NCBI RefSeq assembly: GCF_014652235.1
Contig: NZ_BMYK01000004.1
Span: 186,001-250,000, forward strand
Source of the DNA: Pseudorhodoferax aquiterrae
GTDB lineage: Bacteria > Pseudomonadota > Gammaproteobacteria > Burkholderiales > Burkholderiaceae_C
Length of the DNA: 64,000 nucleotides
Reading direction: 5' to 3'
Positions 45,258 through 53,486 of this stretch are shown here, piece after piece. The notes under the pieces are model-generated. The model had not been told where the DNA came from. It saw only the letters and a list, made by a program, of their open reading frames with translations, and did no database searches. Each line of letters begins with the position of its first letter. Within the stretch, counting starts at the first letter, position 1. Both the position numbers and the translations under genes were made by a program.

Positions 45258-46214
45258 ATGAAACTTGCCACCTACAAGGACGGCTCGCGCGACGGCCAGC
45301 TCGTCGTCGTCTCGCGCGACCTGGCCAGTGCGCACTACGCCACCCATGCCGCCCACCGCCTGCAGCAGGCCCTGGACGACTGGAACTTCATCGCGCCGCA
45401 GCTGCAGGACCTCTATGACGCGCTGAACGCCGAGCGCGCGCGCCACGCATTTCCGTTCGACCCGCGCCAGTGCATGGCGCCGCTGCCGCGCGCCAGCCAC
45501 TGGGCGCTGGCCCAGGCCTGGCAGCATGGCCTGGAGCCGGCCGATGCGAGCGATCCCGGGTTCCGCCTGGCCGCCGGCGACAGCTTCAGCGGCCCCTGCG
45601 ACCCGCTGGTGCTGGCCTCCGAGCAGCTGGAGATGGACTTCGGCGCCGGCCTGGCCGTCGTCACGGGCGAGCTGCCGCAGCGCGCCAGCCCGGCACAGGC
45701 GCTGGACGGCGTGCGCCTGCTGCTGCTGGCCAATGCCGTGCAATTGCAGGCCGTGGGCCTGTCGGCCGCGCAGCGTCTGCCCGTGACGGCCTTCGGGCCG
45801 GTGGCGGTCACGCCCGACGAGCTCGGCGAGGCCTGGACCGGCGGGCGCGTCGGCCTGGCGCTGCAGACCAGCTGGAACGGCCGGCGCGTGGGCATTGCTG
45901 ATGCCGACGAAGACATGCGCTGGTCCTTCGGCGAACTCATCGCCCACCTGTGCGCCACGCGGCCCCTGCGTGCCGGCAGCATCGTCGGTGCCGGCACCGT
46001 GCGCCAGCGCGGTGTGGAGAGCGGCAAGCGACGCGACTGGCCCAAGGGCTACCACGCGATCGCCGACAAGCGCGCGTTCGAGACCGCACAGGACGGCGAG
46101 GCCCGCACCGCCTTTCTGCGGTTGGGCGACACCGTGCGCACCGAGATGAAGGATGGCGAGGGCCACAGCCTGTTCGGCGCGATCGAGCAGGAGGTGGTGG
46201 CGCCGGTGCAGTAA
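45258..46214 (+). CDS. Fumarylacetoacetate hydrolase family protein
   Basis: A 318-residue enzyme of the FAH superfamily, which hydrolyses or decarboxylates 2-oxo-acid compounds in aromatic and sugar-acid breakdown using a divalent metal. The start MKLATYKDGSRDGQL and the body with DSFSGPCDPL, EQLEMDFGAGLAVVTGEL (a metal-ligand acidic region), QTSWNGRRVG, SFGELIAHLCATRPLRAGSIVGAG (quoted to SFGELIAHLCAT) and GDTVRTEMKDGEGHSLFG match the family. The substrate cannot be assigned. PhaM follows on the same strand after 39 bases. Confidence 0.87.
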   Translation: MKLATYKDGSRDGQLVVVSRDLASAHYATHAAHRLQQALDDWNFIAPQLQDLYDALNAERARHAFPFDPRQCMAPLPRASHWALAQAWQHGLEPADASDPGFRLAAGDSFSGPCDPLVLASEQLEMDFGAGLAVVTGELPQRASPAQALDGVRLLLLANAVQLQAVGLSAAQRLPVTAFGPVAVTPDELGEAWTGGRVGLALQTSWNGRRVGIADADEDMRWSFGELIAHLCATRPLRAGSIVGAGTVRQRGVESGKRRDWPKGYHAIADKRAFETAQDGEARTAFLRLGDTVRTEMKDGEGHSLFGAIEQEVVAPVQ

Positions 46215-46253
46215 GCTGCACGCAACCCCCACGCCCCATCCAGGAGGAGACCC

Positions 46254-46907
46254 ATGAGCGATGAGACACCCGGCGCCGGTTTCGGCAAGTTCGTCCCCGG
46301 CTTCGACTTCCTGCAAAGCCTGGCCAAGGGCGCGGCGCAGAGCATGCCGCAAATGCCCGGTCTGGGCGGCTGGGTCGCGCCCACGCTCAATGTGGAAGAC
46401 CTGGACAAGCGCATCGCCGAACTCAAGGCCGTGCAGTTCTGGCTGGACCAGAACACCATGGCGCTCAAGGCCACGGTCCAGGCGCTCGAGGTGCAGAAGA
46501 TGACCCTGGCCACGCTCAAGGGCATGAACGTGAGCATGGCCGAGGTCGCCAAGGCCTTCACCGTGCAGCCCAGCGAAAGCACCGAGGCGCCCGCGCCGGC
46601 ACCGCCGCCGGCAGCCAGGCCGGCCCCGGAAGCCGCGCCGGAGCCCGCGGCCGCGCCGCAGGCCGCAGAAACCGCCGATGGCGAAGCCGCGCGCCCCGGC
46701 GTCATCGATGCCATGCAGTGGTGGGGTGCACTGACGCAGCAGTTCCAGCAGATCGCCGCCACGGCCATGAAGGAGGCTGCGGCCCGCGCCACGCCGGAGC
46801 CGGCCGCCGCCTCCGCAGCGGACCGGCCGCGCGCTGCTGCCAAGAAGGCCGCCGCACCGGCCAAGAAAGCCGCGAAGAAGGCGGCGCCACGCAAGCGCGC
46901 CTCCTGA
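46254..46907 (+). CDS. phaM: PhaM family polyhydroxyalkanoate granule protein
   Basis: A 217-residue protein with a conserved PhaM N-terminus (GFGKFVPGFDFLQSLAKG and VEDLDKRIAELKAVQFWLDQN), an Ala/Pro/Glu-rich middle (about 105-145) and a histone H1-like C-terminus rich in Lys and Ala (KKAAAPAKKAAKKAAPRK). In Ralstonia PhaM activates PHB synthase and tethers granules to the nucleoid through the basic tail. A strong AGGAGGAG site precedes the ATG. It implies the host makes polyhydroxybutyrate, although no pha synthesis genes are in the window. Confidence 0.9.
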   Translation: MSDETPGAGFGKFVPGFDFLQSLAKGAAQSMPQMPGLGGWVAPTLNVEDLDKRIAELKAVQFWLDQNTMALKATVQALEVQKMTLATLKGMNVSMAEVAKAFTVQPSESTEAPAPAPPPAARPAPEAAPEPAAAPQAAETADGEAARPGVIDAMQWWGALTQQFQQIAATAMKEAAARATPEPAAASAADRPRAAAKKAAAPAKKAAKKAAPRKRAS

Positions 46908-46980
46908 ATTCCCTTTGGCGCGCCCAGGCATGCCCTGGCCCAGGCGCGGCTTGCCGCACCGCCCATGGCAGGATGGCCCC

Positions 46981-48243
46981 ATGAAACTGTTCCCCTACGC
47001 CCACGCCACCCATCCACAGTGGCGCATGGCCGCCGGTCTGGTGCTGGCGCAGCTGCGTGCGCAGCTCGCCCTGCCCGACTACGCAAGCACGCCCACGCTG
47101 GCGCTGCTCTACATCACCGACCACTACGCCAGCGCGGCCCAGGACATCCTGGACCACCTGAGCGGCGAGTTGCCGGAGGTGACCGACTGGTCGGGCACAG
47201 TGGGTGTGGGCATTGCCGCCAACAACGTCGAATACTTCGACGAGCCCGCCATGGCCGTCATGCTGCTGGGCCTGCCTGCGCACCAGTACCGTGTGTTCTC
47301 GGGCGTGGCACCGCTGGGCATGGCTTTCGAGGCGCACACGGCCCTGGTCCATGCCGACGGCAACACCCAGGACCTTTCCGAGCTGGTGGCCGAGATGGCC
47401 GGCCGCACCGACACCGGCTACCTGTTCGGCGGCCTGGCCTCCAGCCGCGGCAGCACGGTGCAGTTCGCCACGGGCGGCAACGGCAACATCAAGGGCCACG
47501 GCGGTGCGCGCGGCGTGTTCCACGGCGGCCTGTCGGGCGTGGCCTTCACGCAGGACGTGGCGCTGAGCTCGCGCGTGACGCAGGGCTGCCAGCCCATCGC
47601 ACCGGAGCGCAGCGTCACGGCCTGCGAAGGCAACGTGGTCACCGCGCTGGATGGCGAGCCCGCGCTACAGGTGCTGCTCGGCGACCTCGGCGTCTCGCTG
47701 GCCGAACCGCGCGAGGCGCTGGGGCGGGTGCGGGCCACGCTGGCCGGCCTGCGCTCGGCCCCCAGTGAGGGCGACAGTGTGCGCCGCCCCGGCAGCTTCG
47801 GCCCCGACGTGCGCGTGCGCCACATCATCGGTCTGGACCCGGCGCGCGAGGGCGTGGCGATCGCCGAGACGCTGGAGGTCGGCATGCGGCTGTCGTTCTG
47901 CCAGCGCAATGCACAGGCGGCGCGGGCCGACCTGGTCCGCGTCTGCGCCGAGATCCGCGAGGAACTGGAGCCCGAGGACATGCCGGCCGAGGCCGCACTC
48001 GCGCTGTCGAACAACCTGGCCGCCTCGGCGCCGCATCCGGCGCGCCGCATGGCGGGCGCCATCTACGTGAGCTGCGCAAGCCGCGGCGGCGCGCATTTCG
48101 GCGGCCCCAGCGCAGAGCTGCAGATCGTGCGCCATGCGCTCGGCGACGTGCCGCTGGTCGGCTTCTTCGCGGGCGGCGAGATCGCCCGCCACCACCTGTA
48201 CGGCTACACCGGCGTGCTGACGGTGTTCACCGCGACGGATTGA
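46981..48243 (+). CDS. FIST N/C domain-containing sensor protein
   Basis: A 420-residue soluble protein of the FIST family, thought to sense small ligands such as amino acids in signalling. FIST_N (about 20-215) has LYITDHYASAAQDIL and WSGTVGVGIAANNVEYFD; FIST_C follows (about 230-395), with YVSCASRGGAHFGGPSAEL and LVGFFAGGEIARHHLYGYTGVL. It is a stand-alone protein without kinase, GGDEF or methyl-accepting domains, so any partner must be elsewhere. GCAGGA lies about seven bases before the ATG. Confidence 0.87.
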   Translation: MKLFPYAHATHPQWRMAAGLVLAQLRAQLALPDYASTPTLALLYITDHYASAAQDILDHLSGELPEVTDWSGTVGVGIAANNVEYFDEPAMAVMLLGLPAHQYRVFSGVAPLGMAFEAHTALVHADGNTQDLSELVAEMAGRTDTGYLFGGLASSRGSTVQFATGGNGNIKGHGGARGVFHGGLSGVAFTQDVALSSRVTQGCQPIAPERSVTACEGNVVTALDGEPALQVLLGDLGVSLAEPREALGRVRATLAGLRSAPSEGDSVRRPGSFGPDVRVRHIIGLDPAREGVAIAETLEVGMRLSFCQRNAQAARADLVRVCAEIREELEPEDMPAEAALALSNNLAASAPHPARRMAGAIYVSCASRGGAHFGGPSAELQIVRHALGDVPLVGFFAGGEIARHHLYGYTGVLTVFTATD

Positions 48244-48301
48244 ACGCCCGGCCATGCCTGCGGGCATGGCAGCATGGCGGCCTCCACAATCCTGGGCTGC
48301 C

Positions 48302-50236
48302 ATGACCGACGACGACCAGACCCACCCGAACCAGTTCGCGCTGCTGCGCCAGCGCCGCTTCGCGCCGTTCTTCTGGACCCAATTCTCGGGCGCGGCCAAC
48401 GACAATCTGTTTAAGTTCGCTTTCACGGTGATGGTGACCTACCAGCTCAGCGTGGCCTGGCTGCCGCCGGCCATGGCGGGCCTGGTGATCGGCGCGCTGT
48501 TCATCCTGCCCTTTCTGCTGTTTTCGGCCACCAGCGGGCAGCTGACCGACAAGCTGCCCAAGACCCAGGTGATCCGCTTCGTCAAGAACCTGGAAATCGC
48601 CATCATGGCGGTGGCGGCGCTGGGCTTTCTGTCGGACGACGTGGGCCTGCAGGTGCCGCTGCTGTTGGCCTGCACCTTCCTGATGGGCCTGCACTCGACG
48701 CTGTTCGGGCCGGTCAAGTTCGCCTACCTGCCGCAGGTGCTGCACGAGCGCGAGCTCACGGGCGGCAACGGCATGGTGGAGATGGGCACCTTCGTCGCCA
48801 TCCTGCTCGGCAACATCGTGGGCGGGCTGCTGATCGCGCTGCCGGGCGTGGGCCGGACCTGCGTGGCCATCGGCTGCGTGGCGCTGGCCCTGCTGGGCCG
48901 GCTCGCGGCCCAGGGCATCCCGCAGCTGCCCGCCACCGACCCGCAGCTGCGCATCCACTGGAACCCCGTCAGCGAGACCTGGCGCAACCTCAAGCTCGCG
49001 CATGGCAACACCGTGGTGTTCCGCTCGCTCTTGGGCATCAGCTGGATGTGGTTCTTCGGTGCGGTGTTCCTGAGCCAGTTTCCGAGCCTGGCCAAGGAGG
49101 TGCTGCATGGCGACGAGCATGTGGCCTCGCTGCTGCTGGTGGTGTTCTCCATCGGCATCGCCATCGGCTCTCTGCTCTGCGAGGTGCTGAGCCGGCGCCA
49201 TGTGGAGATCGGCCTGGTGCCGCTGGGCGCCATCGGCATGAGCGTGTTCGGCGTGGACCTCTACTTCGCGCTGCGCGGACTGCCGGCCTCCAGCCTGCTG
49301 GGCCTTGCGGAGTTCCTGGCCCGGCCCGCGCACTGGCGCGTGATGGCCGACCTGGCGCTGCTGGCGCTGTCGGCTGGCCTGTACAGCGTGCCCATGTACG
49401 CGCTGATCCAGCTGCGCAGCCCGGCCACGCACCGCGCCCGCATCATCGCGGCCAACAACATCCTGAACGCGCTGTTCATGATCGCGAGCAGCCTGATCGC
49501 CGGCGCGCTGCTGGGGGCCGGCTTCACGGTGCCGCAGGTGTTCCTGTTCACGGCGCTGGCCAATGCCGTCGTGGGCCTGTACATCTTCCTGCTGGTGCCC
49601 GAGTACCTGCTGCGCTTCATCGCCTGGGTGCTCTCGCATGTCGTCTACCGCTTCCGCGTGCGCGGCGACGTCCACATCCCGCTCGCCGGGCCGGCCGTGC
49701 TGGTCTGCAACCACGTGAGCTTCGTCGATGCCATCTTGCTCATGGCCGCCAGCCCGCGGCCGATCCGCTTCGTGATGGACCACCGCATCTTCCGCGTGCC
49801 GGTGCTGGGCTGGCTGTTCCGGCTGGCCAAGGCGATCCCGGTCGCGCCGCAGAAGGAGGACGCCGCGGCCTACGCCGCCGCCATGGCCGCGGCGGCCCAG
49901 GTGCTGCGCGAGGGCGATCTGCTGGGCATCTTTCCCGAGGGCGCGATCACGCGCGACGGCCAGTTGCAGCCGTTCAAGGGCGGTGTGGCCAAGATCCTGG
50001 CGCAGGCGCGCGACGACGACATGGTGGTGCCCGTGGTGCCGATGGCGCTGACCAACCTGTGGGGCTCGTACTTCAGCCGCATCGAGGCCGGTGGCGCCAT
50101 GGTGCGGCCGTTTCGGCGCGGTGTCTTCAGCCGCGTGGGCCTGAACGTGGGGCCCGCGCTGGCGGCCGAGGCAGCGACGCCCGAGGTGCTGCAGGGCGCG
50201 GTGGCCGCCCTGCTGGCCCAGCACCCCGGAGAATGA
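48302..50236 (+). CDS. MFS transporter fused to PlsC-type acyltransferase (LplT/Aas-like)
   Basis: A 644-residue fusion. The first about 420 residues are an MFS transporter with about 12 helices similar to lysophospholipid flippase LplT (FFWTQFSGAANDNLFKFAF near the start, FGPVKFAYLPQVL). The C-terminal about 200 residues are a 1-acyl-glycerophosphate acyltransferase domain with NHVSFVD (the HX4D active site, about 475) and FPEGAITRDG (about 545). In full Aas-LplT proteins an acyl-ACP synthetase domain follows, but here it is absent. Likely role: bring lysophospholipids to the cytoplasmic face and re-acylate them. Its stop overlaps the next ATG (ATGA). Confidence 0.87.
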   Translation: MTDDDQTHPNQFALLRQRRFAPFFWTQFSGAANDNLFKFAFTVMVTYQLSVAWLPPAMAGLVIGALFILPFLLFSATSGQLTDKLPKTQVIRFVKNLEIAIMAVAALGFLSDDVGLQVPLLLACTFLMGLHSTLFGPVKFAYLPQVLHERELTGGNGMVEMGTFVAILLGNIVGGLLIALPGVGRTCVAIGCVALALLGRLAAQGIPQLPATDPQLRIHWNPVSETWRNLKLAHGNTVVFRSLLGISWMWFFGAVFLSQFPSLAKEVLHGDEHVASLLLVVFSIGIAIGSLLCEVLSRRHVEIGLVPLGAIGMSVFGVDLYFALRGLPASSLLGLAEFLARPAHWRVMADLALLALSAGLYSVPMYALIQLRSPATHRARIIAANNILNALFMIASSLIAGALLGAGFTVPQVFLFTALANAVVGLYIFLLVPEYLLRFIAWVLSHVVYRFRVRGDVHIPLAGPAVLVCNHVSFVDAILLMAASPRPIRFVMDHRIFRVPVLGWLFRLAKAIPVAPQKEDAAAYAAAMAAAAQVLREGDLLGIFPEGAITRDGQLQPFKGGVAKILAQARDDDMVVPVVPMALTNLWGSYFSRIEAGGAMVRPFRRGVFSRVGLNVGPALAAEAATPEVLQGAVAALLAQHPGE

Positions 50237-51294
50237 GCGCCATGGCCCATGCACTGCGTCTGTCGGAAAAGTGGTTTCGCCGCGGGCTGTGGCTCGTGGC
50301 CTTCGTGTTCGCCAGCTTCCTGATCGGGTTGGGCGGCCGCATCGTGGGCGATCTGCCGCAGGTCGAGCGCAGCCTGCAGCTGGACGACTTCATCGACCGT
50401 GCCGTCGCCGAGCCGCTGCGCACCCAGCTGCGCGAGGGCGAGCGCGCCCAGCAGCAGTCGGAGGCCGCGCGCGAGCAGGCCGAACTGGCCTTGCAGGTGG
50501 CGCAGCAGGCCACGGTGGCTGCGCGCGAGACCTTCAGCAACTGGCTGGCGACGCGGCGCGCCACCGCGCAGCCCGACCAGGATGCCGAGCTGATCGCGCG
50601 CACCCAGGCCCTGGATGCGCTCAAGGCCAAGGAGGGCGAAGCCCAGCGCCGCATCGACGCACTGCGCCAGGCCGAACTGGACCAGGCCCAGCAGCTCGAT
50701 GGCGTGCGCGCGCAGTTGAACGACCTGGAATCCGCCGCGCACGCGGCGATGGATGCGGAGCAGCGCCGCATGGAACTGCGCGTGTTCGGCTACCGTCTGG
50801 CCCTGACGCTGCCCCTGCTGGTGCTGGCCGGATGGTTGTTTGCCAAGAAGCGCAAAAGCACCTGGTGGCCCTTCGTCTGGGGCTTCATCTTCTTCGCGCT
50901 GTTCGCGTTCTTCGTCGAGCTCGTGCCCTACCTGCCCAGCTACGGCGGCTATGTGCGCTACATCGTGGGCATCGTGCTGACAGTGCTGGTGGGCCGCTAC
51001 GCCATCGTGGCGCTGAACCGCTACCTGGCGCGCCAGCGGCTCGCCGAAGACCAGCCCGACGCCGTGCGCCGCAACGAACTCAGCTACGACACGGCGCTGA
51101 CGCGGCTGGGCAAGGGCGTGTGCCCCGGCTGCGAGCGCGGCGTGGACCTCAAGGACCCGGCCATCGACTACTGCCCACACTGCGGCATCCGGCTGTTCGA
51201 CAGGTGCCTGGCCTGCCAGGCACGCAAGAGCGCGTTCTCGAAGTTCTGCTATGCGTGCGGCACGTCGGCCGCGCGCCCGGCGGCCGGCGGCTGA
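50233..51294 (+). CDS. Membrane zinc-ribbon protein with coiled coil
   Basis: A 353-residue inner-membrane protein: helix at about 18-38, a long Gln/Ala/Glu-rich coiled coil (about 60-180), three more membrane helices (about 190-260), and a C-terminal double zinc ribbon with CPGC, CPHC, CLAC and CYAC pairs (about 298-345). I do not recognise a named family beyond the zinc-ribbon end. It starts four bases inside the transporter-acyltransferase gene, so the two products are probably made together. The end overlaps the convergent AI-2E gene by 46 bases. Confidence 0.78.
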   Translation: MSAMAHALRLSEKWFRRGLWLVAFVFASFLIGLGGRIVGDLPQVERSLQLDDFIDRAVAEPLRTQLREGERAQQQSEAAREQAELALQVAQQATVAARETFSNWLATRRATAQPDQDAELIARTQALDALKAKEGEAQRRIDALRQAELDQAQQLDGVRAQLNDLESAAHAAMDAEQRRMELRVFGYRLALTLPLLVLAGWLFAKKRKSTWWPFVWGFIFFALFAFFVELVPYLPSYGGYVRYIVGIVLTVLVGRYAIVALNRYLARQRLAEDQPDAVRRNELSYDTALTRLGKGVCPGCERGVDLKDPAIDYCPHCGIRLFDRCLACQARKSAFSKFCYACGTSAARPAAGG

Positions 51295-52355
51295 GGCGCC
51301 TGCTCGGCACGGATGCTGAGCACCCATTCGCGCCAGATCGCCACCAGCAGCGCCATCAGCACCGGGCCGACGAACAGGCCGACGAAGCCCATGGTCTTGA
51401 CGCCGCCGACCAGCCCGAAGAAGGTCGGCAGGAAGGGCAGCTTGACCGGCCCGCCCACCAGGTGCGGGCGCAGCGTCTTGTCGACGATGAAGAGCTCGAT
51501 CGAGCCCCACAGGAACAGGCCCACGCCGGCTGCGAAATGCCCGCCGCCCACCAGGTACAGCGAGACCAGCGTGAACGACAGCGGCGCACCGCCCGGGATC
51601 AGCGCCATGAAGCCCGTGACCACGCCCAGCAGCACGGGCGAGGGCACGCCCGCGATCCAGTAGGCCACGCCCAGCACCACGCCTTCGCCGAGCGCGATCA
51701 GGCCCATGCCCGTGACCGTGGAGCTGACCGTGGCTGGCACCACGCGTGAGAAGCGCTGCCAGCGCTGCGGCAGCGTGCGCTCGCCCACCACGTCGAGCTG
51801 CGCGGCGAAGTGGGCGCCGTCCTTGTAGAGGAAGAACAGCGTGATCAGCATGAACAGCAAGGTGAGCGCCAGCTGCAGCAGGTTGCCCGTGGTGGCCAGG
51901 GCCAGGCGGTAGATGTTGCCGATGTGCTGGCCGCTCAGCAGCTCCACCCATTCACCCAGGGCGCCCGGCGCGCCCAGGTGTTCCACCCACCACTGCGCCA
52001 TGCGCTCGCCGACCAGCGGGAACTCCTGCACCCAGTGCGGCACGGCCGCGCCGACCCGGTTGGCCTTGAGCAGCCACTGCACGAAGGTCGCGGCTTCCTG
52101 CAAGGCGTAGTGCAGCGCCAGCGAGAGCGGCACGACGAGCCCGATCACGACCACCAGCGTGGCCAGGCTGGCCGCCAGCGCCGTGCGGCCGCCGCAGCGC
52201 TGCACCAGCCGCGCGTACAGCGGCCAGCTCGCGAAGCCGATGATCAGCGCCGCCAGCACCGGCACCAGGAAGCCGCGGAAGAAATAGACGCCCGCGGCCA
52301 GCAGCAGCAGCAACAGCAGGCGGGCGATCAGGGGGGCTTGCAGGACCGGGGGCAT
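51249..52355 (-). CDS. AI-2E family transporter
   Basis: A 368-residue inner-membrane protein of the AI-2E/PerM/YdiK family with about seven to eight helices. Conserved segments: RGFLVPVLAALIIGFASWPLY (quoted to FLVPVLAALIIGFASWPLY), LYKDG, and the C-terminal GVPSPVLLGVVTGFMALIPGGAPL. The name comes from one E. coli member; the substrate here is unknown. TATACT lies about 70 bases upstream of the ATG (52426-52431). It overlaps the zinc-ribbon gene tail to tail. Confidence 0.87.
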   Translation of the reverse strand: MPPVLQAPLIARLLLLLLLAAGVYFFRGFLVPVLAALIIGFASWPLYARLVQRCGGRTALAASLATLVVVIGLVVPLSLALHYALQEAATFVQWLLKANRVGAAVPHWVQEFPLVGERMAQWWVEHLGAPGALGEWVELLSGQHIGNIYRLALATTGNLLQLALTLLFMLITLFFLYKDGAHFAAQLDVVGERTLPQRWQRFSRVVPATVSSTVTGMGLIALGEGVVLGVAYWIAGVPSPVLLGVVTGFMALIPGGAPLSFTLVSLYLVGGGHFAAGVGLFLWGSIELFIVDKTLRPHLVGGPVKLPFLPTFFGLVGGVKTMGFVGLFVGPVLMALLVAIWREWVLSIRAEQAPQPPAAGRAADVPHA

Positions 52356-52425
52356 GGGCGGGTGTCTCGTGGTGAGCGCTGCGCCCGGTCAGCGCACGCG
52401 GTCTCAGGGTACGGCGAAGCGGAAA

Positions 52426-52431
52426 AGTATA
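52426..52431 (-). promoter_or_regulatory. -10-like hexamer upstream of the AI-2E gene
   Basis: TATACT on the minus strand, about 70 bases before the ATG. No -35 element at normal spacing. Confidence 0.35.
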
Positions 52432-52482
52432 GACACCGCTTGTTGCAACCCCCGTCGAGCCCTTGCGGGGCCGACGGCCTTG

Positions 52483-53460
52483 TCAGTCGACCGTGATGTG
52501 GGCCGCGGCGATGGTGGCGGCCAGGTCCTTCTTCTCGCGGGCCAGGTAGTCGGTGAACTGTGCCTGCGTCATGGCCATGGGCGCGAAACCGGCCTCGGCC
52601 AGGCGGCGCTGCGTGTCGGGCTCGGCGAGCACGGCGGCGGTCTCGCGCGCCAGCCGGGCGGCGATCGCGGCGTCGGTGCCGGCCGGCAGCAGCAGGCCCT
52701 GCCAGGCCAGAACGTCCAGGCCCGCGAACTCGGCCGTCTCCGACAGGCTGGGCACGTCGGGCAGCGTGGCGGCGCGCTGGCGCGAGGTCACGCCGAAGGC
52801 CTTGACCTTGCCCTCGCGCGCCATGCCCTGGGCCAGCGCCACGGGCAGTACCGCCAGGTCGATCTGGCCGCCGGCCAGCTCGGTCAGCACCTGGGGCCCG
52901 GATTTGTAGGGCACGTGCACCATGTCCAGCTGGGCCTTCTGCTTGAGCATCTCGGCCGTCACGTGCAGGCTGGTGCCCACACCATCGGTGCCGAAGTTGA
53001 GCTTGCCGGGCTGGCCGCGCACCAGCTTCACGAGTTCGGCGGCGTTGGCCGCGGGCAAATCGGGCCGGCCGACCAGCACGAAGGCCGAGGCCGCGACCGG
53101 CACTACCGGCAGCAGTTCCTTGAGGCCGTCGTACTTGAAGCGGGCCGGCGAGACCAGCGGCGCCACCGTGACCGGGCTGGCCACGCCGAACAGGAAGGTG
53201 TAGCCATCGGGCCTGGCCTTGATCACGCGCTGGGTGGCGATGGTGCCGGAGGCGCCCACGGTGTTTTCGACCACGACGGGCTGGCCCAGGCGTTCGGCCA
53301 GTCTGGGCATGAGGATGCGGGCGGCCACGTCCACGCTGCCGCCGGCCGAGAAGGGCACGACGGCGGTGATGGGCTGGCTGGGCCAGGCGCCGGGCTGGGC
53401 CTGGGCCAGCAGCGGGAGGGCAAGCATCAGGGCCGATGCGAGGCGGCGGGTGACGGGCAT
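52483..53460 (-). CDS. Bug-family periplasmic solute-binding protein (tripartite tricarboxylate transporter receptor)
   Basis: A 325-residue secreted receptor with a signal peptide (about 1-22, ending LLAQAQ) and the TctC/Bug fold: WPSQPITAVVPFSAGGSVDVAAR (quoted as PITAVVPFSAGGSVDVAAR, about 28-46), VVENTVGASGTIATQRV, and GTSLHVTAEMLKQKA. No TctA or TctB membrane genes are adjacent, as is common for the expanded Bug family in Comamonadaceae. GAGG lies eight bases before the ATG. It follows the arylsulfotransferase-like gene by 26 bases, so the ligand may be related to that enzyme's chemistry. Confidence 0.9.
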   Translation of the reverse strand: MPVTRRLASALMLALPLLAQAQPGAWPSQPITAVVPFSAGGSVDVAARILMPRLAERLGQPVVVENTVGASGTIATQRVIKARPDGYTFLFGVASPVTVAPLVSPARFKYDGLKELLPVVPVAASAFVLVGRPDLPAANAAELVKLVRGQPGKLNFGTDGVGTSLHVTAEMLKQKAQLDMVHVPYKSGPQVLTELAGGQIDLAVLPVALAQGMAREGKVKAFGVTSRQRAATLPDVPSLSETAEFAGLDVLAWQGLLLPAGTDAAIAARLARETAAVLAEPDTQRRLAEAGFAPMAMTQAQFTDYLAREKKDLAATIAAAHITVD

Positions 53461-53486
53461 GGTGGTGTCCTCGTGGGATGCAGGAA

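Noticed and set aside
46864-46904. Lys/Ala-rich repeat at the end of phaM as a tandem-repeat element
   Set aside because: This is the normal histone-like tail of PhaM proteins, not a separate element.
49870-51951. Open frame of 693 codons antisense to the acyltransferase fusion and zinc-ribbon genes
   Set aside because: It crosses two well-supported genes and its translation has no domain; a compositional shadow.
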